64,000 nt of DNA from Microbulbifer agarilyticus (GCF_019800665.1 NZ_JAHVKO010000007.1:101487-165486), one strand, 5' to 3'; counted from the first letter of the stretch, positions 48,441-56,961 are shown. Notes: a model not told the origin generated them from the sequence alone. Program-made: numbers and translations.

Positions 48441-48866
48441 GTGAAAGTCACTCGAGGTCCGCAAGCCGCACAGCAAGTGAAAGGGGCCGTATCCATCAAC
48501 TTCGCAGGGATGAAACTTGTACCGTTTGCCGTATTGGCCTGCTTATTACTGGCGGCACTGGTGAGCGCGCCGGTGTCTGCGGCATCGGCAATGTCACAGG
48601 CGGCGTTAACAGGGGCACAAATGCCGCAGGCCGCGAAAGTAAGGTATCTGGAAATAAAGCCTCTGGCCACGGTGCGGGTGCAGAACAAAGGCATTTCCAA
48701 AAATGAGGCCGCGGCGCTGGTGAAACGACGCTTTGGTGGCAAGATCCTGGCGATCAGCGAAGTACAGCGGAAAGGCAAAAGTATGTTCCGCGTGAAGGGA
48801 CTTTCTGACAAAAGTCAGGTCTATGTAGTGTTCGTGGATCGACAGAGCGGAAGAATTTCTCGCTAA
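48441..48866 (+). CDS. PepSY-domain protein
   Basis: A 141-residue protein with a hydrophobic segment at about residues 25-46 and a C-terminal PepSY-like domain (GISKNEAAALVKRRFGGKIL, then VYVVFVDRQSGRIS). PepSY domains are thought to modulate proteases or sensors in the periplasm. A GTG at 48441 with AGGAG 7 nt upstream is chosen over the frame start at 48396. It sits 35 bp before a response regulator, and small PepSY genes commonly accompany PhoP/QseB-type regulators. Confidence 0.78.
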   Translation: MKVTRGPQAAQQVKGAVSINFAGMKLVPFAVLACLLLAALVSAPVSAASAMSQAALTGAQMPQAAKVRYLEIKPLATVRVQNKGISKNEAAALVKRRFGGKILAISEVQRKGKSMFRVKGLSDKSQVYVVFVDRQSGRISR

Positions 48867-48901
48867 CTCTATAACGAAAAATGCATTACTGAGGACACAC
48901 C

Positions 48902-49576
48902 ATGCGCGCACTGCTGGTAGAAGATGAACACGCGTTGCGAGAACAGCTGGCGGCTTCCCTGCGCAAGGGGGGGTACACCGTTGACGAAGCGCCGGATGGC
49001 GAAGAAGCATTGTATCTGGGGCGTGAATACCCTTACGACGTAGCGATAATGGACCTGGGGCTGCCGAAAATCGACGGTATCCAGGTTATTGAAACCCTGC
49101 GCAAAGAATCGCGGCATTTCCCTATCCTGATTCTCACGGCTCGCGGCCACTGGCAGGAGCGAGTGCGCGGCCTGGAAGCCGGTGGTGACGATTACCTGAC
49201 CAAGCCCTTCCATACCGAAGAGTTGCTCGCCCGCTTGAACGCACTGGTGCGACGCTCCGCAGGCTTTTCTTCCCCTGTCATCAGTGCCGGCCCCATCGAG
49301 CTGGATACCAGTGCCCAGCGAGTGAAGGTGTCCGACAGCGAGCTGGACCTGACGTCGTTTGAGTACAAGGTGCTCGAATACCTGATGCTGCATCCGGATG
49401 AGGTGGTATCGAAAACCACACTCACCGAGCACATCTACGAGCAGGACTGTGATCGCGACAGTAACGTGATTGAAGTATTTATCGGTCGCCTGCGTAAGAA
49501 ACTGGATGCCGCAGGTGGGATAAAACCCATCGAAACCCTGCGTGGGCGCGGTTACCGGTTTAGCCCGGCGAGCTGA
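48902..49576 (+). CDS. OmpR/PhoP-family response regulator
   Basis: A 224-residue response regulator. The receiver domain (1-115) has the acidic pocket VEDE at 6-9, phospho-acceptor Asp51 (MDLGLP), Thr79 (LTAR) and Lys101 (TKPF). The C-terminal OmpR-type winged helix (about 130-222) ends GRGYRF. It most resembles PhoP/QseB regulators. The sensor gene starts 5 bp downstream. Targets cannot be read from the sequence, but the upstream PepSY and glycine-zipper genes are candidates. Confidence 0.92.
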   Translation: MRALLVEDEHALREQLAASLRKGGYTVDEAPDGEEALYLGREYPYDVAIMDLGLPKIDGIQVIETLRKESRHFPILILTARGHWQERVRGLEAGGDDYLTKPFHTEELLARLNALVRRSAGFSSPVISAGPIELDTSAQRVKVSDSELDLTSFEYKVLEYLMLHPDEVVSKTTLTEHIYEQDCDRDSNVIEVFIGRLRKKLDAAGGIKPIETLRGRGYRFSPAS

Positions 49577-49581
49577 TTACC

Positions 49582-50988
49582 TTGCTGAACCGCCTCTCTG
49601 ATATCCGCCAGTTCCTCTCGGGCTGGATACACTCCCTGTCTGGCCGTCTTTCGCTGATGGCCACCCTGGTACTACTGGTTTTTCTGGTGGTACTTTCTGG
49701 TGTGCTGGAAAAGGCCTACCGCACCTCCCTGGATGAGTCCAAAGCGCGTGAGCTGCAGTTGCATATCTATACGCTGCTGGCGGTGGCCGAGCCAGACGGC
49801 GACAATCTGCTGTTGCCCCTGAACCTGCCGGAGCCGCGCTTCAACCAGCCGGACTCCGGCTTGATCGGTGCGGTAATGGATGCCCGCGGCCGGGTTATCT
49901 GGCGTTCCCCTTCGGCACTTAGCCTGCCAAATTTCTCCGAGTTACCGCTGCCGTTACCGCTGCGCCAGGGCCAGCAGGTGTTTGCCGAAATTCAGCTGCC
50001 GGACTCGACCGTGCCCTACAGCAGCTTCCGCCAGGGAATCGCCTGGGGGCTGGATAACGAGCTGCAATTTACCTTTGTGGTGCTGGAAGACGCCGGGCCG
50101 CTGCAGGCGCAGGTGTATCAATTCAATACTACCCTTTGGCGCTGGTTGGGTATCGGCGCCCTGGCACTGATCGCGGTACAGCTCCTCGTGCTGCACTGGG
50201 GGCTGGCACCTCTGCGCCAAGTGACCAGTGCGCTGAAAAACATGCAGCGTGGGGGTGCCGATACCTTGCAGGGCAAATTCCCCAAAGAGCTCGTACCCCT
50301 GACCGATAACCTGAACCTGCTGATAGAAAATGAGCGTCGCCAGCGGGAGAAAACCCGCAATACGCTGGGTGACCTCGCGCACAGTCTGAAAACGCCACTG
50401 GCGGTACTGAAAGGCATGGACGTGGCGGCAAACCCACAGGCCGCACAGCAGGCGCTGGCGGAGCAGGTGGAGCGCATGGACGGGATTATCAGTTACCAGC
50501 TGAAGCGTGCGGTGGCGACGTCGCCCAAGTCCATTTTGCGCGGCGTGGCGGTACAGCCCATGGCAGAGAAAATTCTCTCGGCACTGGATAAAGCCTACCG
50601 GGATAAAACCATCGATGCGGAACTGTTGTGCGATCCTTCCGTATTATTTTATGGCGATGAAGGGGACCTGATGGAAATGCTGGGTAACCTTCTCGACAAC
50701 GGTTACAAGTATGGCGGTGGCAAACTGCTGGTCAGTGCGAAGAACACCGACGACCGCCGCGGCCTGGAAATTATTATTGCCGATAATGGTCCGGGCCTTA
50801 GCGAAGACCAGTGGCAACAGGTGGTTCAACGCGGTGTACGGGCCGACGAGCAGCAACAGGGGCAGGGCATTGGTCTTGCCGTGGTGGTTGATATCGTGGA
50901 GAGTTACCACGGTAGCATCGCCATAGCGGCGCCGTCGGAAACGGCCGAGGGAAATCTCGGCGGGCTTACCCTGCGGGTCGAGCTTTAA
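49582..50988 (+). CDS. PhoQ-like sensor histidine kinase
   Basis: A 468-residue membrane kinase. Two membrane helices (about 24-44 and 189-208) enclose a periplasmic sensor region of about 145 residues. A HAMP-like segment follows, then a dimerisation helix with the phospho-acceptor His in LAHSLKTPL (residue about 271) and an ATPase domain with N-box NLLDNGYKYG and G-boxes IADNGPGL and GQGIGLAV. The start is TTG at 49582, directly behind the regulator. The signal is unknown; PhoQ would sense divalent cations or antimicrobial peptides, but no acidic PhoQ patch was verified. Confidence 0.9.
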   Translation: MLNRLSDIRQFLSGWIHSLSGRLSLMATLVLLVFLVVLSGVLEKAYRTSLDESKARELQLHIYTLLAVAEPDGDNLLLPLNLPEPRFNQPDSGLIGAVMDARGRVIWRSPSALSLPNFSELPLPLPLRQGQQVFAEIQLPDSTVPYSSFRQGIAWGLDNELQFTFVVLEDAGPLQAQVYQFNTTLWRWLGIGALALIAVQLLVLHWGLAPLRQVTSALKNMQRGGADTLQGKFPKELVPLTDNLNLLIENERRQREKTRNTLGDLAHSLKTPLAVLKGMDVAANPQAAQQALAEQVERMDGIISYQLKRAVATSPKSILRGVAVQPMAEKILSALDKAYRDKTIDAELLCDPSVLFYGDEGDLMEMLGNLLDNGYKYGGGKLLVSAKNTDDRRGLEIIIADNGPGLSEDQWQQVVQRGVRADEQQQGQGIGLAVVVDIVESYHGSIAIAAPSETAEGNLGGLTLRVEL

Positions 50989-51024
50989 CCCGTACAGTTA
51001 CAATAAAACAAACAGGGATTTTGT

Positions 51025-51870
51025 ATGTTTTCACGATGGTCAGGGAAAAATTTACGGCAGCTACTGTCGGCAGCGTTTCCCGTTATCGCTTGTTGCTGCA
51101 CAGCCCTGTTGGCGCCGGCCGCTCAGGCCGCTTCCCCCTGGCCTGGTGGTGCGGAAGTTGCTGTGGTGTTGTCCTACGATGATGCGCTGGATTCACACCT
51201 GGACGTGGCCATCCCCCAGCTCGATAAACATAAACTGCCCGGTACTTTTTATCTGAGCGGTGCGCGCCCGTCGGTGCGCTTGCGCCAGCACGAGTGGCGC
51301 CGCGCCGCGCAGAGCGGCCACGAACTCGGCAACCATATGCTTTACCACCCGTGCCGAAAATCGTTGGCTAACCGCAGTTGGGTGCAACCGTGGCAGGATT
51401 TGGATAAATACACCCTCGCGCAATTTGTGGATGAAGTGCAGACCACCAATACCATGCTCAAGGCCATCGACGGTGAGGAGGAGCGTACCTTTGCTTACCC
51501 GTGCGGTGATATGACGGCGGGGGGTGAGGATGTACTGCCGGAGCTGAAAAAACTGGTAAGTGCCGCGCGCTTGTTTTCCGCCGACGGGCAGCATCATCCG
51601 GACAACAAAGATTTTTACCGAATAGCCTCGTTCGACGGTGCAGAAAAAACCGCAGAACAACTGATTGCCGTGGCGGAAGCCGCCCGGGAAAACCACAGCC
51701 TTGTGGGCTTTTTGTTTCACGGAGTGGGTGGGGATTACATCTCGGTCGCCTCCGAGGACCACCGCGCACTCCTGCAACACCTGGCGGCCAATCCGGAGCG
51801 CTACTGGGTAACGACCATGCGGGAAGCCGTAGCCCATCTGCAACGGGAGCAGGTGCGTAATCAGCGTTAA
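51025..51870 (+). CDS. Polysaccharide deacetylase family protein
   Basis: A 281-residue exported protein with a signal peptide (cleavage near AQAAS). The NodB-type deacetylase motif 1 is LSYDDALDSHL (Asp52 and Asp53) and the metal-binding motif is HELGNHMLYHP. It is predicted to remove acetyl groups from a polysaccharide in the periplasm or outside. The domain is at the short end of the family. The next gene, convergent, is a glycosyltransferase, so a surface-polysaccharide role is possible but not shown. Confidence 0.83.
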   Translation: MFSRWSGKNLRQLLSAAFPVIACCCTALLAPAAQAASPWPGGAEVAVVLSYDDALDSHLDVAIPQLDKHKLPGTFYLSGARPSVRLRQHEWRRAAQSGHELGNHMLYHPCRKSLANRSWVQPWQDLDKYTLAQFVDEVQTTNTMLKAIDGEEERTFAYPCGDMTAGGEDVLPELKKLVSAARLFSADGQHHPDNKDFYRIASFDGAEKTAEQLIAVAEAARENHSLVGFLFHGVGGDYISVASEDHRALLQHLAANPERYWVTTMREAVAHLQREQVRNQR

Positions 51871-51882
51871 ACCGCGCTGCGC

Positions 51883-51910
51883 AAAAACCGAGGCACCTTG
51901 TCAGGTGCCT
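51883..51910 (-). terminator. Rho-independent terminator overlapping the glycosyltransferase stop codon
   Basis: AGGCACCT (51891-51898) / AGGTGCCT (51903-51910) is a perfect 8-bp stem. On the minus strand it is followed by CGGTTTTT. The stem includes the stop codon and the last codons of the minus-strand gene. Confidence 0.8.
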
Positions 51911-53100
51911 TCGCTACCCTCGACACCTTCCACACCTTCCACACCTTCCACACCTTCCACACCTTCCACACCTTCCACACCTTCCACACCTTCCACACCT
52001 TCCACACCTTCGACACCGTCCACTTCCACCGCTGCGCTGTTGCCTTGCACTTCGGCTTTGGTACGGCGCTGGCCGGGAATGACACCCTGCCACAATCTTC
52101 TGGACAGCTCTTGTGGCGCTTCGGCGCGGCCTTCGGAAATCCACTGAACAATAGCGTGCGCTACATCCGGCCAGTCGATGCGCACGCCTCTCGGCTGCTC
52201 CTCCAGCCAGCGGCCAATGGTGAGTGCATCGATATGTTTTACCACCCTCGCCAGTTGCAGTTCTTGCAACGCCATGGCGTTGGCCTCCTGTTCGAACTGC
52301 CCCTTGAGCGGGCGGGTCAAAATCGGTTTGCCCAGCGTCAGTGTCTCGGCAATTAGTTCAAAGCCACTGTTGCAGATAATCGCACGCGCCGTGGCGACAT
52401 CGTGGCGGAAGCCTTCTATCGAAGGTGCCTTAAGGGTGATGTTGTCCGCTTTGGGGAGATCGGTTGGCAAGCCGTAAACAATAAACTTCTGCGGCAATTG
52501 CGCCAGTTGTTGCAACAGCGGCAGTGCATGTTCAAACGGCAGGTATACCAGCACATGGTCCTGCTCTGGGGGCACGGTGTCCTCGTGGGCGTGGGCAATC
52601 GGCGGCAAGATCGGCTGGCCAAAGTGATACCAGTGCATCCCCAGGCCCAGGGGCACTGGCGCAAACAGTTTCATGATGGTCCGTGGCAGCCAGCCAAAAG
52701 CCGGTGCTGGGATAGCGTAATCAAAGGCATACTGGTGCCCCAATCCCATACTTGGGCACTTGCGCTTTTTCGCCGCCCAGGCGGTGACCGGCTCAAAGTC
52801 ACTGATAACCAGATCAAAATCGTTTACCGGGAGTTCACGAATGTCTTTCAGCAGCTTGCGTAAATCCAGTTGCCTGGCGGTGGCGAGCTGATCGATCTTG
52901 CCTTCCTTGTGCACGAAGGTAAGCCCTTCGCGCCACCAGTAATCGCCGAAAGTGTCCATCGCGAACAGCTTTTCCGGCGGGCGGCCAGAGAACAGCCACT
53001 GAACCTCCAAGTTCGGGAACTGCTGGAAGGCTTCCGCCATGGCCCGGGCCCGTGAAATATGGCCGTTACCAGTACCTTGAACGCCGTACAGAATTTTCAA
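51901..53100 (-). CDS. MJ1255/VC2487-type glycosyltransferase with (Glu-Gly-Val)n tail
   Basis: A 399-residue GT-B-fold protein. MKILYGVQGTGNGHISRA at the N-terminus and CNSGFELIAETLTLGKPIL in the C-terminal half match the MJ1255/VC2487 glycosyltransferase family (UDP-sugar transferases, acceptor unknown). Residues up to about 355 form the enzyme. The last about 40 residues are a low-complexity tail made of some ten Glu-Gly-Val triplets ending EGSEGT, encoded by a perfect 9-bp tandem repeat. Upstream on the same strand is a PAP2 phosphatase gene about 80 bp away. Confidence 0.86.
   Translation of the reverse strand: MKILYGVQGTGNGHISRARAMAEAFQQFPNLEVQWLFSGRPPEKLFAMDTFGDYWWREGLTFVHKEGKIDQLATARQLDLRKLLKDIRELPVNDFDLVISDFEPVTAWAAKKRKCPSMGLGHQYAFDYAIPAPAFGWLPRTIMKLFAPVPLGLGMHWYHFGQPILPPIAHAHEDTVPPEQDHVLVYLPFEHALPLLQQLAQLPQKFIVYGLPTDLPKADNITLKAPSIEGFRHDVATARAIICNSGFELIAETLTLGKPILTRPLKGQFEQEANAMALQELQLARVVKHIDALTIGRWLEEQPRGVRIDWPDVAHAIVQWISEGRAEAPQELSRRLWQGVIPGQRRTKAEVQGNSAAVEVDGVEGVEGVEGVEGVEGVEGVEGVEGVEGVEGVEGSEGT
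51924..52013 (-). repeat. 9-bp microsatellite inside the glycosyltransferase gene
   Basis: Ten head-to-tail copies of CACCTTCCA (plus strand) occupy 90 bp, flanked by imperfect copies with CGACACC. Read on the minus strand each unit codes Glu-Gly-Val. A multiple of three keeps the frame whatever the copy number, so slippage would change tail length, not switch the gene off. Confidence 0.95.
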
Positions 53101-53183
53101 ATTGCTTCTCCGAAAGGAATTGCGATGGTTTGCAGGGTTTTGAGGTGTCTTATGCTTGGTTGGTCAAACGTGGCGCGCGGCAC

Positions 53184-53711
53184 TTATAGCAGTGATCCGG
53201 CGACCGTAAGACCTACACAGGTACCGAGCAGTGCACCGGCACAAACATCGGTCGGGTAATGTACGCCGAGCCCGACACGGGAAGTGCCGACACCAGCGGC
53301 CCAGAAGTAACCCAGGGCCCACAATGGGTGCAGGCACTGGGCGAGCATGGTCACAAACAGGAAGGCACCGGAGGTGTGGCCCGATGGCAGGCTGAAGCGA
53401 TCGTTGGCAATAACAATGGATCGCAGCCCGGGAATCGATTCCGGGGGCCGGTTACGGCGGGTGGTGTTTTTGATTGTCCAGTAGAGTGAGCGCTCTATGA
53501 CGAAGGCCGCACCGCAGACCGTAAGGAACTGCAGCGCCACCTGCAGGCTCACAATCGCTACTAGCAGCGGTGATGCCAGATAGAGCCAGCCGTCCGCGGA
53601 GCGGGACAGCAGCAGGTAGTTTCTACGGGATGCCGGTCGCGCCGCGCGCTCTGCCATACGCAGGACCAGCGACACATCGACGGTTTTTAGGGTGATAGGT
53701 AACCTTCGCAT
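53184..53711 (-). CDS. PAP2-family membrane phosphatase
   Basis: A 175-residue membrane protein with the full PAP2 signature: KNTTRRNRP (motif 1), PSGHT (motif 2) and SRVGLGVHYPTD (motif 3). Three or four hydrophobic segments surround the active site on the periplasmic face. Such enzymes hydrolyse lipid phosphates, for example undecaprenyl pyrophosphate or phosphatidic acid. The preceding hydrophilic N-terminus is short. Its neighbour is the glycosyltransferase, consistent with a lipid-linked sugar pathway. Confidence 0.88.
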   Translation of the reverse strand: MRRLPITLKTVDVSLVLRMAERAARPASRRNYLLLSRSADGWLYLASPLLVAIVSLQVALQFLTVCGAAFVIERSLYWTIKNTTRRNRPPESIPGLRSIVIANDRFSLPSGHTSGAFLFVTMLAQCLHPLWALGYFWAAGVGTSRVGLGVHYPTDVCAGALLGTCVGLTVAGSLL

Positions 53712-53859
53712 ACGGTAAAAGTACGAAGCCTATGTTGCGCAGACTTGAACAAAATGTGTCAGGTCTGTGAAATCTGCAAACGCTGGTGGCGTTTAGGTGC
53801 CGTTTTGGTGGGGAGGGAAGAGAGGGCGCCACGCGAGTGGTGGCGCCGTAGGCACAGGT

Positions 53860-54927
53860 CTAGTCGATGGACATTTTGATCGCGCCGGAGCCCGGCAGCT
53901 TCTCGACCAGTTCATGGCCACACAGTTTCGACGGGGTGAAATAGCCCCCGTTCCCGGTATAGCTCAGCAGATGCTCCAGTACCGCTAGTGACCCATGCAC
54001 GGTAACGTCGTACCCGTTCGCGGTGACCACGCGGCCTACCCGGCGCTCGCCGCGGCGGTCGTTGCGGACTTCGCCCCATACCCAGGTCTGCTGCTGGGAG
54101 CGCTGTGACTCACTGGGGCCGCGGACCTTCTCGTCCACCTTGCCCTTCATCCAGTTCTGTACCCACTTCATACGCAGCAGCCAGCGGAATGCGTTCAGCT
54201 TTTGCATTTTCTTCGCCCGGCGCGGGCTCATGGGGATATACACCTCGATATTCGGGATCTCGGTGGAATAGTAGGCGGTAGCCACATCGCCCCAGGGGAT
54301 GGCAACGGCAAACTTCTCGCCACGCCCGAAATTGATCTTGCGGGTCAGCTCGCCATGGGGCGTTACCTCGATTTTGCCATTGCGGCGCACCGCACCGCCC
54401 ACTCCGAGGCTTTCGATCGAGGTCTTGGCGGTACCCGGGCTGAGGCCCGAATCCGAGTCAAACCCCAGGGTCAGGTGGGTGGCACTGTTCATTTCCTTAT
54501 GCAGCGCCGCCGCCAGGCAATCGGTGGGAATGACATCAAAGCCGGTGCCCGGGCACAGCACCACGCCAGCTGCACGCGCCTCGGCGTCCATCCCGTGGGC
54601 CATCTGATACACGGACATTTCCCCGGTGATGTCCTGGTAGTGGGTGCCGGTGGCGATACAGGCGCGCATCATGGGTTCCGCGGTGGCGGAGAAGGGCCCG
54701 GCACAGTGGATAACGACGGCCACATCCTTCAGCGCGTGCGCCAGGGCTTCCTCATCGTCCAGCGAGGCCGCAATGGCGGGTAGGCCCAGCTCGTTTGCCA
54801 ACGGTTGCAGCTTGGCGGCACTGCGGCCAGCAAGAATAGGCTTCAGCCCTTTGGCCACGGCCTGACGGGCGATGAGTTCGCCGGTGTATCCGTAGGCGCC
54901 GTAAATCAGGATTTGTTTGTTGTTCAC
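53860..54927 (-). CDS. Saccharopine dehydrogenase-like / trans-acting enoyl reductase family protein
   Basis: A 355-residue NAD(P)-dependent protein. The Rossmann motif GAYGYTGELIAR is at about 10-21, and GTGFDVIPTDCLAA is characteristic of the saccharopine-dehydrogenase-like oxidoreductases that include mycobacterial trans-acting enoyl reductases. The substrate is unknown. It ends close to nothing recognisable and starts about 45 bp from the DUF1653 gene on the same strand. Confidence 0.83.
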   Translation of the reverse strand: MNNKQILIYGAYGYTGELIARQAVAKGLKPILAGRSAAKLQPLANELGLPAIAASLDDEEALAHALKDVAVVIHCAGPFSATAEPMMRACIATGTHYQDITGEMSVYQMAHGMDAEARAAGVVLCPGTGFDVIPTDCLAAALHKEMNSATHLTLGFDSDSGLSPGTAKTSIESLGVGGAVRRNGKIEVTPHGELTRKINFGRGEKFAVAIPWGDVATAYYSTEIPNIEVYIPMSPRRAKKMQKLNAFRWLLRMKWVQNWMKGKVDEKVRGPSESQRSQQQTWVWGEVRNDRRGERRVGRVVTANGYDVTVHGSLAVLEHLLSYTGNGGYFTPSKLCGHELVEKLPGSGAIKMSID

Positions 54928-54973
54928 CGAGAGTCCTTATTGTCTTTATTTGGCGAAGGCCGCGATGCTGAAG

Positions 54974-55195
54974 TCAATCAAGCGGCTTTTCCAGGGCAAA
55001 GCGCGGGAATGTCTTACCGTCTTTGGTTACGGTTTCTGCAAACATGGCCAGGGGACGTGCCCACACACCGAAGTCATCATACAGAGCGCGGTAAATAGCC
55101 AGTTGTTCCCCGGTTTCACTGTGGGTGGCAATTTCCATCAGGTGGTACAGATTGCCCTTGTAGTGCCGGTAGATACCTTTCTTGAGTGATTGCAT
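54974..55195 (-). CDS. DUF1653 domain protein
   Basis: A 73-residue protein that is almost entirely the DUF1653 domain: KKGIYRHYKGNLYHLM, ATHSETGEQLAIYRALY, then WARPLAMF. The family is widespread, small and cytoplasmic, and its role is unknown. The length is normal. It lies between the saccharopine-dehydrogenase-like gene and DUF3301 on the same strand. Confidence 0.88.
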   Translation of the reverse strand: MQSLKKGIYRHYKGNLYHLMEIATHSETGEQLAIYRALYDDFGVWARPLAMFAETVTKDGKTFPRFALEKPLD

Positions 55196-55231
55196 GGGGT
55201 TCTCTTGTTTGTTTTTTCACCGGCTCGAGGA

Positions 55232-55552
55232 TTAGTCGAGGTGAAAGGGCGAGAGCTGGATCTGGGTAATACGCTGGCCGTGCAGTACCGCGAAACCTTC
55301 GTAGCGGCGCTCGCCAGTCGAGGTGAATTCGAATTCGTAACGACGTTGAATGCGCAGTTGGCCGTGGCGGTCGCGCTTGATGCGGGTGCGGTCCAGCATC
55401 ACCGTATCGTCCAGCAACTGAACACCGGTCTTCATACAGTGATCCTTAACAACCTTGCGTACCCGGTCCTTGGCCGCCATACCGGCCCAAAAATACCAGG
55501 CGGGCAGTGCCAGTAAAAAAATCCAGATCAAATCGCCAAGCGAGTAATACAT
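55232..55552 (-). CDS. DUF3301 family protein
   Basis: A 106-residue protein. One N-terminal membrane helix (about 6-26, LGDLIWIFLLALPAWYFW) is followed by a charged cytoplasmic domain with QRRYEFEFTSTGERRYEG, typical of DUF3301. Function unknown. The start MYYSLGDL at 55552 is preferred to the open frame that continues to 55678, because the extra residues would overlap the start of the divergent SDR gene and are not membrane-like. Confidence 0.8.
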   Translation of the reverse strand: MYYSLGDLIWIFLLALPAWYFWAGMAAKDRVRKVVKDHCMKTGVQLLDDTVMLDRTRIKRDRHGQLRIQRRYEFEFTSTGERRYEGFAVLHGQRITQIQLSPFHLD

Positions 55553-55607
55553 AACATTTGCAGTTGCTATTATCGAACCGGGCAAGAATACCACCACAGG
55601 AGTCAAC

Positions 55608-56303
55608 ATGTCTGGCACGATTCTCATCACCGGTTGTAACCGCGGCATAGGCCTCGAAATGGCCCGGCAATTTGCCAAAGATGGTTGGAAAGTGATCGCT
55701 ACCTGCCGTAACCCTTCCGCGGCGTGGGAGCTGAGCGAGCTGAACGAATCCTATGCAAACCTGGAAGTGCACACGCTGGATGTTACCGACTATGTGCAGT
55801 TGGCAGACCTGGCGCGGAGCCTGCAAGGGCGCCCACTGGATATTCTGGTGAGCAACGCCGGCTATTACGGGCCGAAAGGCGTGACCTTTGGCCACGTCGA
55901 TGTGGATGAGTGGCGCAAGGTACTGGAAATCAACACCATCGCCCCATACAAACTCGCCGAGGCCTTCTACCCCAATCTGGCGGCTGGCCAAAATAAAGTT
56001 GTCGGAATATTGAGCAGTAAGGTAGGCAGTATTGCCGATAACCAGTCAGGGGGCGGCTACATGTACCGCTCCTCAAAGACTGCGCTGAACCAGGTAGTAA
56101 AGAGCCTTGCGATCGATCTAAAAGAGCAGGGGATCAAGGTTGTTGCCCTGCATCCGGGTTGGGTTAAAACCGAAATGGGCGGCCCCAATGCACTGATATC
56201 TACCGAGGAAAGTGTTACTGGTATAAAAAGTCTACTGCTTAATGCCAGTGAGGAAGATAGCGGCCAGTTCTTTAATTACGATGGATGCGTTATTCCCTGG
56301 TGA
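55608..56303 (+). CDS. Short-chain dehydrogenase/reductase
   Basis: A 231-residue classical SDR. The cofactor motif is TGCNRGIG at 8-15, NAG at about 84-86, the catalytic Tyr/Lys pair is in YRSSK near 146-150, and PGWVKTEMGG follows. A group with this pattern (csgA/C-factor-like) acts on unknown carbonyl substrates. It is the last chromosomal-type gene before the cassette array. Its GC content and codon use match the genes to the left and contrast with those to the right. Confidence 0.9.
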   Translation: MSGTILITGCNRGIGLEMARQFAKDGWKVIATCRNPSAAWELSELNESYANLEVHTLDVTDYVQLADLARSLQGRPLDILVSNAGYYGPKGVTFGHVDVDEWRKVLEINTIAPYKLAEAFYPNLAAGQNKVVGILSSKVGSIADNQSGGGYMYRSSKTALNQVVKSLAIDLKEQGIKVVALHPGWVKTEMGGPNALISTEESVTGIKSLLLNASEEDSGQFFNYDGCVIPW

Positions 56304-56639
56304 CCATTTGAATATCCGTGTGTGGAGCAGCTAATTTCAATTGTCAGTCACGCTATTACTAATCCAAATATGACCAATATAGATTCGGTATTTCGGTCGT
56401 TACGACTACTATCTCCAGCGAGATAGGCACGCTCTTCTAAAAGACTATTCAATTCAATAAGTTAGAGCGATTGCGCCAATCGGGGATAGTAGTCGTGACG
56501 ATCACTTTTGCAGAAAGGTAATGAGTGAGTTGGAGTGGTCAACTGCTTGAATTTTATAGGGTTTCTGAAAGAAGTTACCTTTGAGTGTCACTAGGAATAG
56601 TAGGCATGAGATAGTAGTCTTTGGGACTACGATTAAAAT
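56304..56639 (+). other. Boundary region between chromosome and cassette array
   Basis: About 335 bp with no supportable gene. It is visibly AT-richer than the sequence to the left. It contains a long inverted repeat (56397-56416 / 56482-56501) and a third copy of its core at 56608-56619, and ends just before the first core-like site GTTAAGC at 56640. No integrase or recognisable attI was found in it. Confidence 0.6.
56397..56501 (+). repeat. 20-bp inverted repeat at the array boundary
   Basis: The left arm (56397-56416) and right arm (56482-56501) are complementary over 18 of 20 positions, and the two exceptions are T-G pairs. A 65-nt spacer separates them. GAGATAGTAGTC recurs at 56608-56619 and there forms its own small hairpin (GTAGTC 56614-56619 / GACTAC 56625-56630). 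Confidence 0.75.
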
Positions 56640-56650
56640 GTTAAGCGCAT

Positions 56651-56953
56651 ATGGAAATTACAGGCATCTTTTATCTGGTAGTAGCATCTGAATTGGTCTC
56701 GTTATTCCTTGTGATACGCAACTGGCGGAGAGAGAGATTCCTAGTTATGAAAATAATGGTTAGTGCAGTAACTGTAATTCCATTTCTGGGGCCATTTTTC
56801 TATTTGTTTGTAACAGATAGGACTAATCCTCAGTCAAGCGACTTAAAAAATGACGGCCGCTTTGGTTTTGGAGGATATTTTCGATATTCTGAATCGAGGA
56901 ACGAAGTCTTACGTAAGCGGAATGGTCGTCTGCGAAATGAACAGTCCGATTAG
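56651..56953 (+). CDS. Cassette 1: small membrane protein, PLDc_N-like
   Basis: A 100-residue protein with two hydrophobic segments (about 4-22 and 34-57) around a short basic loop (RNWRRER), then a charged tail. The segment VIPFLGPFFYLFV resembles the PLDc_N (phospholipase D-nuclease N-terminal) membrane module, but no nuclease domain follows. It starts 4 nt after the core-like site with no Shine-Dalgarno. The assignment to PLDc_N is tentative. Confidence 0.55.
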   Translation: MEITGIFYLVVASELVSLFLVIRNWRRERFLVMKIMVSAVTVIPFLGPFFYLFVTDRTNPQSSDLKNDGRFGFGGYFRYSESRNEVLRKRNGRLRNEQSD

Positions 56954-56961
56954 CAGGGCCC

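Noticed and set aside
51905..52147. Plus-strand open frames through the 9-bp repeat coding (Ser-Thr-Pro)n or (His-Thr-Phe)n
   Set aside because: A 9-bp repeat without stops is open in several frames; the minus-strand frame continues a conserved glycosyltransferase, so the others are shadows.
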